From the NCBI RefSeq assembly GCF_900102425.1, contig NZ_FNBT01000002.1, positions 434,001-498,000 on the forward strand: 64,000 nucleotides of DNA, written 5' to 3'. Source of the stretch: Blastococcus aurantiacus (GTDB taxonomy: Bacteria; Actinomycetota; Actinomycetes; Mycobacteriales; Geodermatophilaceae). Below are positions 24,404-33,091 of this stretch, in pieces (the stretch's first letter is position 1; each line of letters begins with the position of its first letter). The notes below the pieces were generated by a model. That model was not told the origin of the DNA, did not search any database, and saw nothing but the letters and a program-made list of their open reading frames with translations. Position numbers and translations under genes: made by a program.

Positions 24404-25287
24404 CGGACCCCCACCTCGCTGCGCAGCCCGGCGAACAGGTCGTCCTCGGGCGTCGGGGCGTCGATCAGCGAGCGGGCGAGCTCGTAGTCCTCGGTCGGCC
24501 AGATCTCCCGCTGGGTGTCGATCGGGCAGGCGAACCAGCGGCCCAGCGGGTCGATCTGGGTGGCGTGCGCGATCAGGGCGGCGTCGCGGACCTCGAAGTA
24601 CTCACCGCACGGCACCCGCGTGGTCACCCGGTGGCTCAGGTCGCGGGCGGGGTCCCAGTTGGCCAGCCACTCGGTGTAGGGCGACTCGGCGCCGGTGGCC
24701 AGGATCGCCTCGTGCAGCGCCTTCGTCCGGGGCAGCGTGAAGCTCATGTGGTAGTAGAGCTTGCTCGGCTGCCACGGCTCGCCGAGCTCCGGGTACCGGT
24801 CCGGGTCACCGGCGGCCTCGAAAGCGTGCACCGAGATCTCGTGCGTCTTGATGTGGTCGGGGTGGGGGTAGCCGCCACGCTCGTCGTAGGTGGTGATCAC
24901 CTGCGGCTTGAACCGGCGGATGAGCTCCACGAGGGGCGCGGCCGCCTCCTCGAGCGGCACGAGCGCGAAGCACCCCTCCGGCAGCGGCGGCAGCGGGTCG
25001 CCCTCGGGCAGCCCGGAGTCGACGAAGCCGAGGAACTCCTGCTCGATCCCGAGGATCTCGCGGGCCCTGGCCATCTCTTCCACGCGGATCTGGGGCAGCC
25101 GCTCCCAGACCTCGGGACGGTCCATCGCGGGGTTGAGCACGGAGCCGCGCTCACCGCCGGTGCAGGTGGCCACCATGACGCGCACGCCTTCGGCGACGTA
25201 CTTGGCCATGGTGGCGGCGCCCTTGCTCGACTCGTCGTCCGGATGGGCGTGCACGGCGAGCAGGCGCAGCTGGTCGGGTCGGGTCAC
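24400..25287 (-). CDS. mca: Mycothiol S-conjugate amidase Mca
   Basis: Mca cleaves mycothiol conjugates of toxins, releasing a mercapturic acid for export and recycling GlcN-Ins. The zinc motif AHPDDE (residues 14-19) and the third ligand region YPHPDHIKTHE are present; the 295-residue length fits Rv1082. The GTG at 25287 was chosen as the start because upstream residues are Pro/Arg-rich and a GACAAT box ends six bases before it. Its presence shows that the organism makes mycothiol. Confidence 0.95.
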   Translation of the reverse strand: MTRPDQLRLLAVHAHPDDESSKGAATMAKYVAEGVRVMVATCTGGERGSVLNPAMDRPEVWERLPQIRVEEMARAREILGIEQEFLGFVDSGLPEGDPLPPLPEGCFALVPLEEAAAPLVELIRRFKPQVITTYDERGGYPHPDHIKTHEISVHAFEAAGDPDRYPELGEPWQPSKLYYHMSFTLPRTKALHEAILATGAESPYTEWLANWDPARDLSHRVTTRVPCGEYFEVRDAALIAHATQIDPLGRWFACPIDTQREIWPTEDYELARSLIDAPTPEDDLFAGLRSEVGVR

Positions 25288-25485
25288 CGGTGCATTGTCC
25301 CCCGTCCCCGGCGGGAGCCGCCGGGCCCCGCCGACGGCCGTGGCGCAACGGTGCAGGTCGGTGCCCCCGGACGGGGGACATGTGTGCCTCGTCACTCCGG
25401 GGCCGCTACGGTTCCGTATCCCGGGGAGCGTGTTCGGCTCGTGCACGCGGCCCGGCCGCGGTGTTAGCTTGGCCGTTCGACCAGC

Positions 25486-25509
25486 GGCCGTCCCCGATCG
25501 GGGGCGGCC
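25486..25509 (+). promoter_or_regulatory. Hairpin in the greA leader followed by TTTT
   Basis: Ten-base arms (one G-T pair) around GATC form a hairpin, followed ten bases later by AATTTT and then the greA ribosome binding site. A TAGCTT box at about 25465 could start the transcript. This looks like an attenuator or a small-RNA terminator in the greA leader. Confidence 0.45.
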
Positions 25510-25531
25510 TCCCGAATTTTCAGGAGTAGTC

Positions 25532-26035
25532 GTGTCCACCCCCACTGACCAGCAGGACCAGGGCGTCTGGCTGACCCAGGACGCCTACGACCGGCTCAAG
25601 GGCGAGCTCGACCAGCTGGTGGCGAACCGCCCCGCGATGTCCGCCGAGATCAACGCCCGCCGCGAGGAGGGCGACCTCAAGGAGAACGGTGGCTACCACG
25701 CCGCCAAGGACGAGCAGGGCAAGCAGGAGGGGCGGATCCGCCAGCTCACCGATCTGCTGCGCAAGGCGCGGGTCGGCGAGCCGCCGGCGACGGCGACCAA
25801 CGCCGCGCTGGGCACCGTCATCACCATCAAGTTCGCCGGCGACGACGAGACCGAGAAGTTCCTGCTGGGCTCCCGCGAGATCGCCGGCACCACGGACCTG
25901 GCCGTCTACTCCCCCGAGTCGGCGCTGGGCGCGGCGATCATGGGCGCCGCTCCCGGAGCCACGGTCACCTACCAGGCCCCCAACGGCCGCGACATGACCG
26001 TCGAGGTCGTGGGCGTCGAGCCGTTCGTCCCCTGA
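25532..26035 (+). CDS. greA: Transcription elongation factor GreA
   Basis: GreA inserts its coiled coil into the RNA polymerase channel and triggers cleavage of backtracked RNA. The 167-residue protein shows the N-terminal coiled coil (YDRLKGELDQLVANRPAM, then INARREEGDLKENGGYHAAK with the tip acidic pair) and the C-terminal FKBP-like domain (VITIKFAGDDETEKFLLGS, ESALGAAIMGAAPGATV). The GTG has CAGGAG five bases upstream. The conserved tip D-x-x-E is present (EEGDLKENG). Confidence 0.96.
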   Translation: MSTPTDQQDQGVWLTQDAYDRLKGELDQLVANRPAMSAEINARREEGDLKENGGYHAAKDEQGKQEGRIRQLTDLLRKARVGEPPATATNAALGTVITIKFAGDDETEKFLLGSREIAGTTDLAVYSPESALGAAIMGAAPGATVTYQAPNGRDMTVEVVGVEPFVP

Positions 26036-26042
26036 CCCCTCG

Positions 26043-26363
26043 GTGACCCGCTCCCGTCAGGCAGAGAACACCGGGTTCGCCTGCGTCCACTGCGCCTTCC
26101 CGGTGCCCGCCAACACCGACGGGCACTACCGCAACCACTGCCCCTACTGCCTGTGGTCGCTGCACGTCGACGAGCTCCCGGGCGACCGGGCCAGCGAGTG
26201 CCGGCAGCCCATGGAGCCCATCGGGCTGGTGGAGAAGTCGGGCAAGGGCTGGCAGGTGGTGCACCGCTGCACGGCGTGCGGCCACCGCCAGCCCAACCGG
26301 CTGGTCCGCGACGGCCACGCCCCCGACGACCTGGACCTGGTGCTCGCCCTTCCCTGGCTGTGA
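26043..26363 (+). CDS. RNHCP zinc-ribbon domain protein
   Basis: The RNHCP family is a small zinc-ribbon group named for its RNHCPxC motif. The 106 residues carry the four expected metal pairs: FACVHCAFPV, YRNHCPYCLWS, ASECRQPM and HRCTACGHRQPNR. The GTG starts seven bases after greA, so it is probably co-transcribed. The function of the family is not known; nucleic acid binding is plausible. Confidence 0.9.
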   Translation: MTRSRQAENTGFACVHCAFPVPANTDGHYRNHCPYCLWSLHVDELPGDRASECRQPMEPIGLVEKSGKGWQVVHRCTACGHRQPNRLVRDGHAPDDLDLVLALPWL

Positions 26364-26848
26364 CGGACGCGGGCCGTCTCTCGAGCACGCGGGCGGAGAT
26401 GGTCCCCGCGCGAGCGCGGACGCGGGTCGCCGAACTGCTCCAGGACGCCGTGGGGAGTGCATCCCCGGTGGCAGCACATGACCTCGTGGCGTCCGTACCC
26501 GCTGTGGTCCTGTACATCGACGACGAACCGGTTGCTGCAGCGATCGGGCGCGAGACCGTGGACGGCTTCGTCATCAAGGCGATCGCGGTGGCGGCGCCGC
26601 TGCGCGGCCACGGGCTCGGGCGCCGATTGCTCGAGGAGGTCTCGCGCATCGGGAGAGACGTCCTAGCCTGCGCGCATGCCTGCGCTCGTCCCGCCCGTGC
26701 TCTCCGGACTTCCCGAGCAGCAGCCCACGCTGCCGGCCGGCGACCTGGTCCTCCGTCCGTGGCGCGACGACGACGCGCCGGCCCTGCTCGACGTCTACGC
26801 CGACGAAGCGGTCCAGCGCTGGCACTGCGAGTCCCTCGATGCCGATGA
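26360..26848 (+). pseudogene. Truncated GNAT acetyltransferase remnant
   Basis: The GTG overlaps the RNHCP stop (GTGA). The frame encodes part of a GNAT fold: VVLYIDDEPVAAAIGRETVD, then FVIKAIAVAAPLRGHGLGRR (the R/Q-x-x-G-x-G/A acetyl-CoA loop), then LLEEVSRIGRDVLA. After residue 110 it turns into Arg/Ala-rich sequence that overlaps the next gene by 173 bases in another frame. The C-terminal half of the domain is missing. The intact next gene has its own leaderless promoter inside this frame, so this is probably a decayed gene. Confidence 0.5.
26664..26669 (+). promoter_or_regulatory. Leaderless -10 box (TAGCCT) of the GNAT gene
   Basis: TAGCCT ends six bases before the ATG at 26676. It lies inside the preceding GNAT remnant, which supports an independent transcript. 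Confidence 0.55.
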
Positions 26849-27227
26849 AGCCGAGGGATACGCCCGGCGATGGGCGGACCTCTGGCGCACGGGTTCGCGG
26901 GCCGGTTGGGCGGTCGTGCGGGACGACGTGCTGGTCGGTCGCGTCACGCTGAGCCGGCTGGTGCTCGAAGGCGGTCAGGGCGAGATCACCTACTGGACGG
27001 CTCCCTGGGCGCGCGGTACCGGTGTGGCGCCGGACGCCGTCCAGGCGGTGTCAGCCTGGGCCTTCGACCTCGGTTTCCAGCGCCTCGAACTCCAGCATTC
27101 GACCCACAACCACGCCTCGTGCCGGGTGGCCCAGAAGGCCGGTTTCGCGCTCGAGGGCACGAAGCGGCGAGCCGGACTGCACCAGGACGGCTGGCACGAC
27201 ATGCATCTCCACGCCCGCCTGGCCTGA
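26676..27227 (+). CDS. GNAT family acetyltransferase (RimJ/RimL-like)
   Basis: The 183-residue protein begins the domain with LPAGDLVLRPWRDDDAPALLD and has the acetyl-CoA loop in APWARGTGVAPDAVQAVSAWAF. The closing segment LQHSTHNHASCRVAQKAGFALEGTKR (shown in parts: HNHASCRVAQKAGF) is typical of RimJ/RimL ribosomal-protein or antibiotic acetyltransferases. No substrate can be assigned. It is a single complete domain of normal length and follows a truncated GNAT frame. Confidence 0.9.
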   Translation: MPALVPPVLSGLPEQQPTLPAGDLVLRPWRDDDAPALLDVYADEAVQRWHCESLDADEAEGYARRWADLWRTGSRAGWAVVRDDVLVGRVTLSRLVLEGGQGEITYWTAPWARGTGVAPDAVQAVSAWAFDLGFQRLELQHSTHNHASCRVAQKAGFALEGTKRRAGLHQDGWHDMHLHARLA

Positions 27228-27250
27228 CCGATGCCGGCGCGCGACATCCG

Positions 27251-27256
27251 TAGGTT
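27251..27256 (+). promoter_or_regulatory. Leaderless -10 box (TAGGTT)
   Basis: TAGGTT lies exactly seven bases before the GTG at 27264 and decides that start against an in-frame ATG at 27231. Confidence 0.55.
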
Positions 27257-27263
27257 GGACGCC

Positions 27264-27491
27264 GTGCCGAGGACCGTGGTGACCGTGCTCGCCCTCGCGG
27301 CGGCGCTCGGCGCGAGCGGCTGCTCCCCGCAGGAACGGGTCTGCAGCTCCGGCGAGTACCCGGTCCGCACGGTGGAGTCCACCGACGGCGGTATGGCGTG
27401 CGTCCCGGACGGCGAGGAGCCACCGGCCGGCTACGAGCGCTTCCCCGCCGGAGAGGTCCCGGAGTTCGTCGACGACGTCTACCCCGACTGA
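27264..27491 (+). CDS. Small putative lipoprotein
   Basis: From GTG 27264 the 75 residues start with a short lipoprotein signal (MPRTVVTVLALAAALGASGC, lipobox GASGC). The mature part holds three Cys (GCSP, VCSSGEYPV, ACVPDGEE) and a Pro/Glu-rich acidic end. Starting at ATG 27231 would add 11 basic residues before the signal. The leaderless box favours the GTG. No family recognised; it resembles short actinobacterial SCO0607-like lipoproteins in Cys spacing, but this is a weak comparison. Confidence 0.65.
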   Translation: MPRTVVTVLALAAALGASGCSPQERVCSSGEYPVRTVESTDGGMACVPDGEEPPAGYERFPAGEVPEFVDDVYPD

Positions 27492-27513
27492 GGGCGCTCC
27501 GCCCGGACCCGGC

Positions 27514-29574
27514 TCAGGCCGGGGCCAGGCCTCGGCGGCGGAGCAACGGAGCCGGGTCGGCGTCCCGACCGCGGACGGCGCGGAACGCCGCCAGCGGATC
27601 GACCGAGCCCCCGACGGCGAGCAGCTTCTGCCGGAAGGCGTCACCGTTGGCCCGGCTCAGCCCACCGTTCTCCTTGAACCACTCCACCGTGTCGGCGTCG
27701 AGCACCTCCGACCAGATGTAGGAGTAGTAGCCGGCCGAGTAGCCGCCCGCGAAGACGTGGTTGAAGTACGTCGTCCGGTAGCGGGGCGGCACGAGGTCCG
27801 ACGCGACACCGGCTTTCTCCAGGGCGGCCCGCTCGAACTCCGCCGGGTCGGTGATCGAGGCGTCGGGCGTCACCCGGTGCCAGGCCTGGTCGAGCAGCGT
27901 CGCGGCCAGGTACTCCAGGGTCGCGAACCCCTCGCCCCAGAGGCGGGCGGCGTCGACCGCCGCGACGACCTCGGCTCGCAGCGGCTCACCGGTGTCGACG
28001 TGCCGCGCGTAGTGGCTCAGGACCTCCGGCCACATCGCCCACATCTCGTTGACCTGGCTCGGGAACTCGACGAAGTCGCGCGGCACGCTGGTCCCGGCGA
28101 AGCGCGGGTAGGTGACCGACGAGCTCAGCCCGTGCAGCGCGTGCCCGAACTCGTGGAACAGCGTGTCGACCTCGTCGAGGGTCAGCAGGGCCGGCTGACC
28201 GTCCGGCGGACGGGACACGTTGAGGTTGTTGACGACGACGGGCGAGGTGCCGAGCAGCCGCGACTGCGTCACGAAGGAGTTCATCCAGGCGCCGCCGCGC
28301 TTGCCCTCGCGGGCGAAGTAGTCGCCCAGGTACAGGCCCAGCGCCGTCCCGTCGGCGTCGGTGACCTCCCACACCCGCACCTCGGGGTGGTAGCCGGCCA
28401 GGTCGGGGCGCAGGGTGAACCGGAAGCCGTAGAGCAGCTCGGCGGCGTGGAAGACCCCGTCGACCAGGACCCGGTCCAGCTCGAACCAGGGGCGCAGCGC
28501 GGCGGTGTCGACGGAGTAGCGCTCGGCCCGCACCTGCTCGCTGTAGAAGGACCAGTCCCACGGCGCCAGCTCGACGCCGTCCCGCGCGGCGTACTCCGCG
28601 AGCACCGCCGCCTCGGCCTCGGCGTTGGCCACCGACGCCGGCACCATCGAGGCGAGCATCGCGTCGACGGCCTCGGTGGTGCGGGCGGTCTGGTCGGCCA
28701 GCACGACGTCGGCGTGGGTGTCGAAGCCGAGCAGCCGGGCCCGCTCGGCGCGCAGGGTCGCGATGCGCAGCGCCACCGGCCCGTTGTCGTGCTCGCCGGA
28801 GGCCGCGCGGTTCACCGACGCCTCGTGCACCCGGCGGCGCAGGTCCCGGTTGCGCAGCTTGGTCAGCACCGGCTGGCGGGTGGGCAGCAGCAGCGGGAGC
28901 AGCCAGCCCTCGAGTCCGCGGTCGGCCGCGGCGGTCCGCGCCGCGGCGACCTCCTCGGCGCCCAGCCCGTCGAGCTCCGCGACGTCGTCGACGTGCACGG
29001 CCGCGGCCTCCATGGCCAGCTGGACGTTCTGCCCGAACGTCGTCGTCAGCCCGGAGAGCTCCTGGTTGAGCTCGGTGAGCCGGCCACGACCCGCGTCGTC
29101 GAGCTGCGCGCCCGACAGCAGGAAGTCCAGGTGGTAGCGCTCCACCAGCCGCACCGACTCCTCGTCCAGGCCGAGCTCGTGGCGCTGGGCGTGCACGTCG
29201 GCGATGCGCCCGAAGAGCGCCGGGTCCAGCCGGAGCGCGTCGGAGTGGGCGGCCGCCAGCGGTGCGATCTCGCGCTCGATCTCCCGCAAGCGCGGCGAGG
29301 ACACCGAGGAGGTCAGGTTGCCGAAGACGCTCCAGGCACGTGCCAGCAGCCGCCCCGAGCGCTCCAGGGCGACGACGGTGTTCTCGAAGCCGGGCGGAAC
29401 GTCTGCGCCCACGATGCTCGCCACCTCGGCGCGCTGCTCGGACATCCCCGCCAGCAGAGCCTCACGGCAGTGCTCGGGCGTGATGTCGCCGAACGCCGGC
29501 AGCCCGAAGGGCAGCGGCGAGGGCACGAACAGCGGGTTGGCAGGGGTCACCGGCGAGCTCTCAACGGCACTCAT
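27514..29574 (-). CDS. M3 family oligopeptidase (Dcp-like)
   Basis: M3 enzymes are zinc oligopeptidases that degrade short peptides in the cytoplasm. The 686-residue protein has the catalytic HEFGH (H474 first) followed by ALHGLSSSVTYPRFAGTSVP and the further Glu ligand in FVEFPSQVNEMW. The substrate-binding end GGYSAGYYSYIWSEVLDAD is conserved with dipeptidyl carboxypeptidase. No signal peptide is seen. It is a lone gene between convergent and upstream neighbours. Confidence 0.94.
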   Translation of the reverse strand: MSAVESSPVTPANPLFVPSPLPFGLPAFGDITPEHCREALLAGMSEQRAEVASIVGADVPPGFENTVVALERSGRLLARAWSVFGNLTSSVSSPRLREIEREIAPLAAAHSDALRLDPALFGRIADVHAQRHELGLDEESVRLVERYHLDFLLSGAQLDDAGRGRLTELNQELSGLTTTFGQNVQLAMEAAAVHVDDVAELDGLGAEEVAAARTAAADRGLEGWLLPLLLPTRQPVLTKLRNRDLRRRVHEASVNRAASGEHDNGPVALRIATLRAERARLLGFDTHADVVLADQTARTTEAVDAMLASMVPASVANAEAEAAVLAEYAARDGVELAPWDWSFYSEQVRAERYSVDTAALRPWFELDRVLVDGVFHAAELLYGFRFTLRPDLAGYHPEVRVWEVTDADGTALGLYLGDYFAREGKRGGAWMNSFVTQSRLLGTSPVVVNNLNVSRPPDGQPALLTLDEVDTLFHEFGHALHGLSSSVTYPRFAGTSVPRDFVEFPSQVNEMWAMWPEVLSHYARHVDTGEPLRAEVVAAVDAARLWGEGFATLEYLAATLLDQAWHRVTPDASITDPAEFERAALEKAGVASDLVPPRYRTTYFNHVFAGGYSAGYYSYIWSEVLDADTVEWFKENGGLSRANGDAFRQKLLAVGGSVDPLAAFRAVRGRDADPAPLLRRRGLAPA

Positions 29575-29619
29575 CGCCGCCCATCCTGCGCCATGCCGCT
29601 CCGACCCACCGGGCGTCGG

Positions 29620-30426
29620 TCAGTGGCCGGCCGTGCGGCGGTAGGTCCGTACCGACAGCGGGACGAACACCGCCAGGATCCCCACCACCCAGATCAGGGT
29701 GTAGACCACCGGGTTCTGCAAGGACCAGGCCTCCGGAGCCGGAGCGAGCGGGGAGGTGTTCCCGAACAGCTCGCGCGCCGCCTGCACCACCGAGGAGACC
29801 GGGTTCCACTCCGCGAAGGTGCGCAGCACGGTGGGGAGGCTCTCCAGCGGGACGAACGTGTTGGCCACGAACGTCAGCGGGAAGATGACGATGAAGCTGG
29901 CGTTGTTCACCACCTCCGGCGTCCGGACCAGCAGCCCGACCATGGCCATGAGCCAGGAGATCGCGAAGGCGAAGGCGAGCAGGATCAGGAAGCCGGCGAC
30001 GGCCTCGCCGAACGACGAGTTGATCCGCCAGCCGACGACCAGCCCGGTCAGCGCCATCACGGTGATCGAGATGACGTTGAGGCCGGCGTCGGCGACCGTC
30101 CGGCCGATGAGCACCGCCGACCGGGACATCGGCAGCGAGCGGAACCGGTCGATCAGCCCCTTCTGCAGGTCCTCGGCGAGGCTGGCGCCGGTCGTGGTGC
30201 TGCCCAGAACGATCGTCTGGGCGAAGATCCCCGGCAGCAGGAACTCCCCGTAGCTCGTGCCTTCGGGCAGCGCGATCGCGCCGCCGAAGACGTACCGGAA
30301 CAGCAGCACGAACATGATCGGCGACAGGGTCGCGAACACGACGATGTCCGGCACGCGCTTGACCTTGATCAGGTTCCGCTTGGCGATGACCGCGCTGTCG
30401 GACAGCGTCGCGGCGATGCTGCTCAT
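29620..30426 (-). CDS. ABC-2 type exporter permease (DrrB-like)
   Basis: The 268 residues have six membrane helices of the ABC-2 type. Family motifs include LFRYVFGGAI, FLLPGIFAQTIVLGS, DLQKGLIDRFRSLPMSRSAVL and PLTFVANTFVPLESLP. This is the DrrB subfamily, exporters of hydrophobic drugs or lipids (e.g. daunorubicin, PDIM). The ATG overlaps the stop of the ATPase gene by four bases, so both are made together. The substrate is unknown. Confidence 0.92.
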   Translation of the reverse strand: MSSIAATLSDSAVIAKRNLIKVKRVPDIVVFATLSPIMFVLLFRYVFGGAIALPEGTSYGEFLLPGIFAQTIVLGSTTTGASLAEDLQKGLIDRFRSLPMSRSAVLIGRTVADAGLNVISITVMALTGLVVGWRINSSFGEAVAGFLILLAFAFAISWLMAMVGLLVRTPEVVNNASFIVIFPLTFVANTFVPLESLPTVLRTFAEWNPVSSVVQAARELFGNTSPLAPAPEAWSLQNPVVYTLIWVVGILAVFVPLSVRTYRRTAGH

Positions 30427-31421
30427 CGGGCTCCTCCGGTGGGAACCGGCTCGGCCGGCTGCTCGTCGTCGGTCGGGACGTCGTCGGCCACGCGCCCGGT
30501 CAGGGCGAGGAAGACGTCGTCCAGGTCCGGCCGGCGCAGGCCGACGTCGAAGATCTGGTGGATCGAGCCGTCGAGCCGGCGCAGCGCCTCGGCGAGCACC
30601 TCGGCGCCGCCGCTCACCGGGAGCGAGAGCCGCTTGGCCTGGACGTCGACCAGCGGCTCGTCGACCGCCAGCGGGCGCAGCGCCTCCACCATCGCCGGGA
30701 GCACCGCCGCGTCGGTGACCGTGAGCTCCAGCCGCTGGCCGCCGACCTGCGCCTTGAGCTCGTCGGCGGTGCCGCGGGCGATGACCTGCCCGCGGTCGAT
30801 GACCACCATCCGGTCGGCCAGCCGGTCGGCCTCCTCGAGGTACTGGGTGGTCAGCAGGATCGTCGTGCCGCCGTCGGCGAGCTCGGCGATGAAGTCCCAC
30901 ATCGCCAGCCGGCTGCGCGGGTCGAGACCCGTGGTCGGCTCGTCGAGGAACAGCACGCGCGGCCGGTTGATCAGCGAGGCGGCGATGTCCAGCCGGCGGC
31001 GCATGCCACCGGAGTAGGTCTTGGCCGGGCGGCCGGCCGCGGCGGCCAGGTCGAACCGCTCCAGCAGCTCGCCGGCCCGGCTCCGCGCCTCGGCCTTGGA
31101 GAGCCGGTAGAGGCGGCCGACCATCTCCAGGTTCTCGTAGCCGGTCAGGTACTCGTCGACCGCGGCGTACTGGCCGGTGAGCCCGATGGCGGCACGCACG
31201 GCGTCGTCGTCGCGGACCACGTCGAGCCCGACCACCTCGGCCCGGCCCTCGTCGGGCACCAGCAGGGTGCTGAGAATGCGCACCACCGTGGTCTTCCCCG
31301 CGCCGTTGGGGCCCAGCAGCCCGAGCACGGACCCCTCGGCCACGGTCAGGTCCACCCCGGCGAGTGCGGTGGTCGCGCCGTAGCGCTTCACCAGCCCCTC
31401 GACCACGATCGCGTCGCTCAT
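30423..31421 (-). CDS. ABC exporter ATP-binding protein (DrrA-like)
   Basis: The 332-residue ATPase shows Walker A GPNGAGKTT, the Q loop in GLTGQYAAVDEYLTG (typical of DrrA), the signature YSGGMRRRLDIA, Walker B VLFLDEPTTGLD, and H-loop region LLTTQYLEEAD. The C-terminal 90 residues form the DrrA-specific domain. A TAGCGT box lies seven bases before the ATG, so the transcript is probably leaderless and includes the permease. Confidence 0.94.
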   Translation of the reverse strand: MSDAIVVEGLVKRYGATTALAGVDLTVAEGSVLGLLGPNGAGKTTVVRILSTLLVPDEGRAEVVGLDVVRDDDAVRAAIGLTGQYAAVDEYLTGYENLEMVGRLYRLSKAEARSRAGELLERFDLAAAAGRPAKTYSGGMRRRLDIAASLINRPRVLFLDEPTTGLDPRSRLAMWDFIAELADGGTTILLTTQYLEEADRLADRMVVIDRGQVIARGTADELKAQVGGQRLELTVTDAAVLPAMVEALRPLAVDEPLVDVQAKRLSLPVSGGAEVLAEALRRLDGSIHQIFDVGLRRPDLDDVFLALTGRVADDVPTDDEQPAEPVPTGGAR

Positions 31422-31428
31422 GCCGGCC

Positions 31429-31434
31429 ACGCTA
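31429..31434 (-). promoter_or_regulatory. Leaderless -10 box (TAGCGT) of the ABC exporter operon
   Basis: TAGCGT on the minus strand lies exactly seven bases before the ATG at 31421. Confidence 0.6.
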
Positions 31435-31610
31435 GGACCGGGTACCGACAGTTCGGGGACGGCCGGCGCGGCCGGCGCGGGCTCGGAGGCGGGGCGGTGC
31501 GCTGCGGTTGCATGCCGACCACGACCGGGACCGGACCCGGGAGTCATCGGTGCCCTTGTCCGGGCAGGGCGGTGAGCAGCTCGAGCCTCCCGTTGCCGCC
31601 GTGGTCGTCG

Positions 31611-31616
31611 TACCGT
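31611..31616 (+). promoter_or_regulatory. Leaderless -10 box (TACCGT) of the MoxR gene
   Basis: TACCGT lies exactly seven bases before the GTG at 31624 and fixes that start. Confidence 0.6.
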
Positions 31617-31623
31617 TCCTGGG

Positions 31624-33090
31624 GTGACGGACACCGCCGGCGTCGCAGCCGGACCGACCACCCCTTCCCCCGCTGCCACGACGTTGGGCGAGCTGCGCGC
31701 GAGCGGCGCCGTGCCCCGCCCCGTCAAGGCCGAGATCCGCGCCAACCTGCTCGCCCGCCTCGGCCGCGGCGAGCCCAGCCTGCCCGGCATGGTGGGCTTC
31801 GAGGACACCGTGCTGCCCGAGGTCGAGCGGGCCCTCATCGCCGGCCACGACCTCGTGCTCCTCGGCGAGCGCGGCCAGGGCAAGACCCGCCTGATCCGCA
31901 CGCTCGTGGGGCTGCTCGACGAGTGGACGCCCGTGCTGACCGGCAGCGAGCTCAACGAGCACCCGCTGGCGCCGATCAGCGTCTGGGCCCACCGGCAGAT
32001 CGCCGAGCACGGCGACGCGACCCCCGTCGGCTGGCTGCACCGCAGCGAGCGCTTCGGGGAGAAGCTGGCCACCCCCGACACGAGCGTCGGCGACCTCATC
32101 GGCGACGTCGACCCGATCAAGGTGGCCGAGGGCCGCACGCTCGGCGACCCGGAGACCGTCCACTACGGCCTGGTCCCCCGCACCAACCGCGGCATCTTCA
32201 GCGTCAACGAGCTGCCCGACCTGGCCGAGCGGATCCAGGTCGCGCTGCTCAACGTGCTCGAGGAGCGCGACATCCAGATCCGTGGTTACCGCGTCCGGCT
32301 GCCGCTGGACCTGCTGCTGGTCGCCAGCGCCAACCCCGAGGACTACACCAACCGCGGCCGGATCATCACCCCGCTCAAGGACCGCTTCGGCGCCGAGGTG
32401 CGCACCCACTACCCGATCGAGCTCGCCGACGAGATCCGCCTGCTGCACCAGGAGGCGCAGACCTCCACCCTGGGCGGAGACGGCCTGACCGCTCCCCTCG
32501 TCCCGGAGCACCTGGTCGAGATCGTCGCGCGCTTCACCCGGCTGGTCCGCGAGTCCACGCACGTCGACCAGCGCTCGGGCGTCAGCGCGCGGTTCGCGAT
32601 CGCCGGCCTGGAGACCGTGGCGGCCTCCGCCGTCCGCCGCGCGGCCATCGCCGGGGAGACCCGGCCCGTCGCCCGCGTGGTCGACCTGCCCAGCGTCGTC
32701 CCGGCCAGCCGCGGCAAGGTCGAGTTCTCGGACTCCGGCAGCGACAACGACGACGACCGCGAGCTGGAGATCCTCGACCACCTGCTGCGGCAGGCCACCG
32801 CGCAGACCTTCCGCGCGCGGTGCGCCGGGCTGGACCTCACCGGCCTGCAGGAGCACTTCACCGGCGGGGAGACCGTCGAGTCCGGCGAGCTGGTGAGCGC
32901 ACCGGCCCTGCTCGGGCAGCTGGGCACCATCCCGAAGCTGGCCGAGCTGCTGGGCCGCCTCGGCGTCCCCGAGGGGGACCAGTCCGCCGAGCAGGCCGCG
33001 GCCGCGGTGGAGTTCGCGCTGGAGGGCCTGTACCTGACCCGGCGGCTGGCCAAGGACACCGACGGCGGCCGCACGATCTACGGGGCCTGA
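31624..33090 (+). CDS. MoxR/ChlI-like AAA+ ATPase
   Basis: MoxR-type ATPases work with von Willebrand A proteins as chaperones that insert metals or mature complexes. The 488 residues include Walker A GERGQGKTR (about 83-91), the sensor segment LLLVASANPEDYTNRGRI, the arginine finger region LKDRFGAEVRTHYP and a C-terminal helical part with an Asp-rich loop (DSGSDNDDDRE). The partner VWA gene starts one base after the stop. The target complex is unknown. Confidence 0.88.
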   Translation: MTDTAGVAAGPTTPSPAATTLGELRASGAVPRPVKAEIRANLLARLGRGEPSLPGMVGFEDTVLPEVERALIAGHDLVLLGERGQGKTRLIRTLVGLLDEWTPVLTGSELNEHPLAPISVWAHRQIAEHGDATPVGWLHRSERFGEKLATPDTSVGDLIGDVDPIKVAEGRTLGDPETVHYGLVPRTNRGIFSVNELPDLAERIQVALLNVLEERDIQIRGYRVRLPLDLLLVASANPEDYTNRGRIITPLKDRFGAEVRTHYPIELADEIRLLHQEAQTSTLGGDGLTAPLVPEHLVEIVARFTRLVRESTHVDQRSGVSARFAIAGLETVAASAVRRAAIAGETRPVARVVDLPSVVPASRGKVEFSDSGSDNDDDRELEILDHLLRQATAQTFRARCAGLDLTGLQEHFTGGETVESGELVSAPALLGQLGTIPKLAELLGRLGVPEGDQSAEQAAAAVEFALEGLYLTRRLAKDTDGGRTIYGA

Positions 33091-33091
33091 G

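Noticed and set aside
27757-31017. A plus-strand frame of over 1000 codons opposite the M3 peptidase and ABC exporter
   Set aside because: Same shadow effect. The minus-strand genes carry complete motifs.
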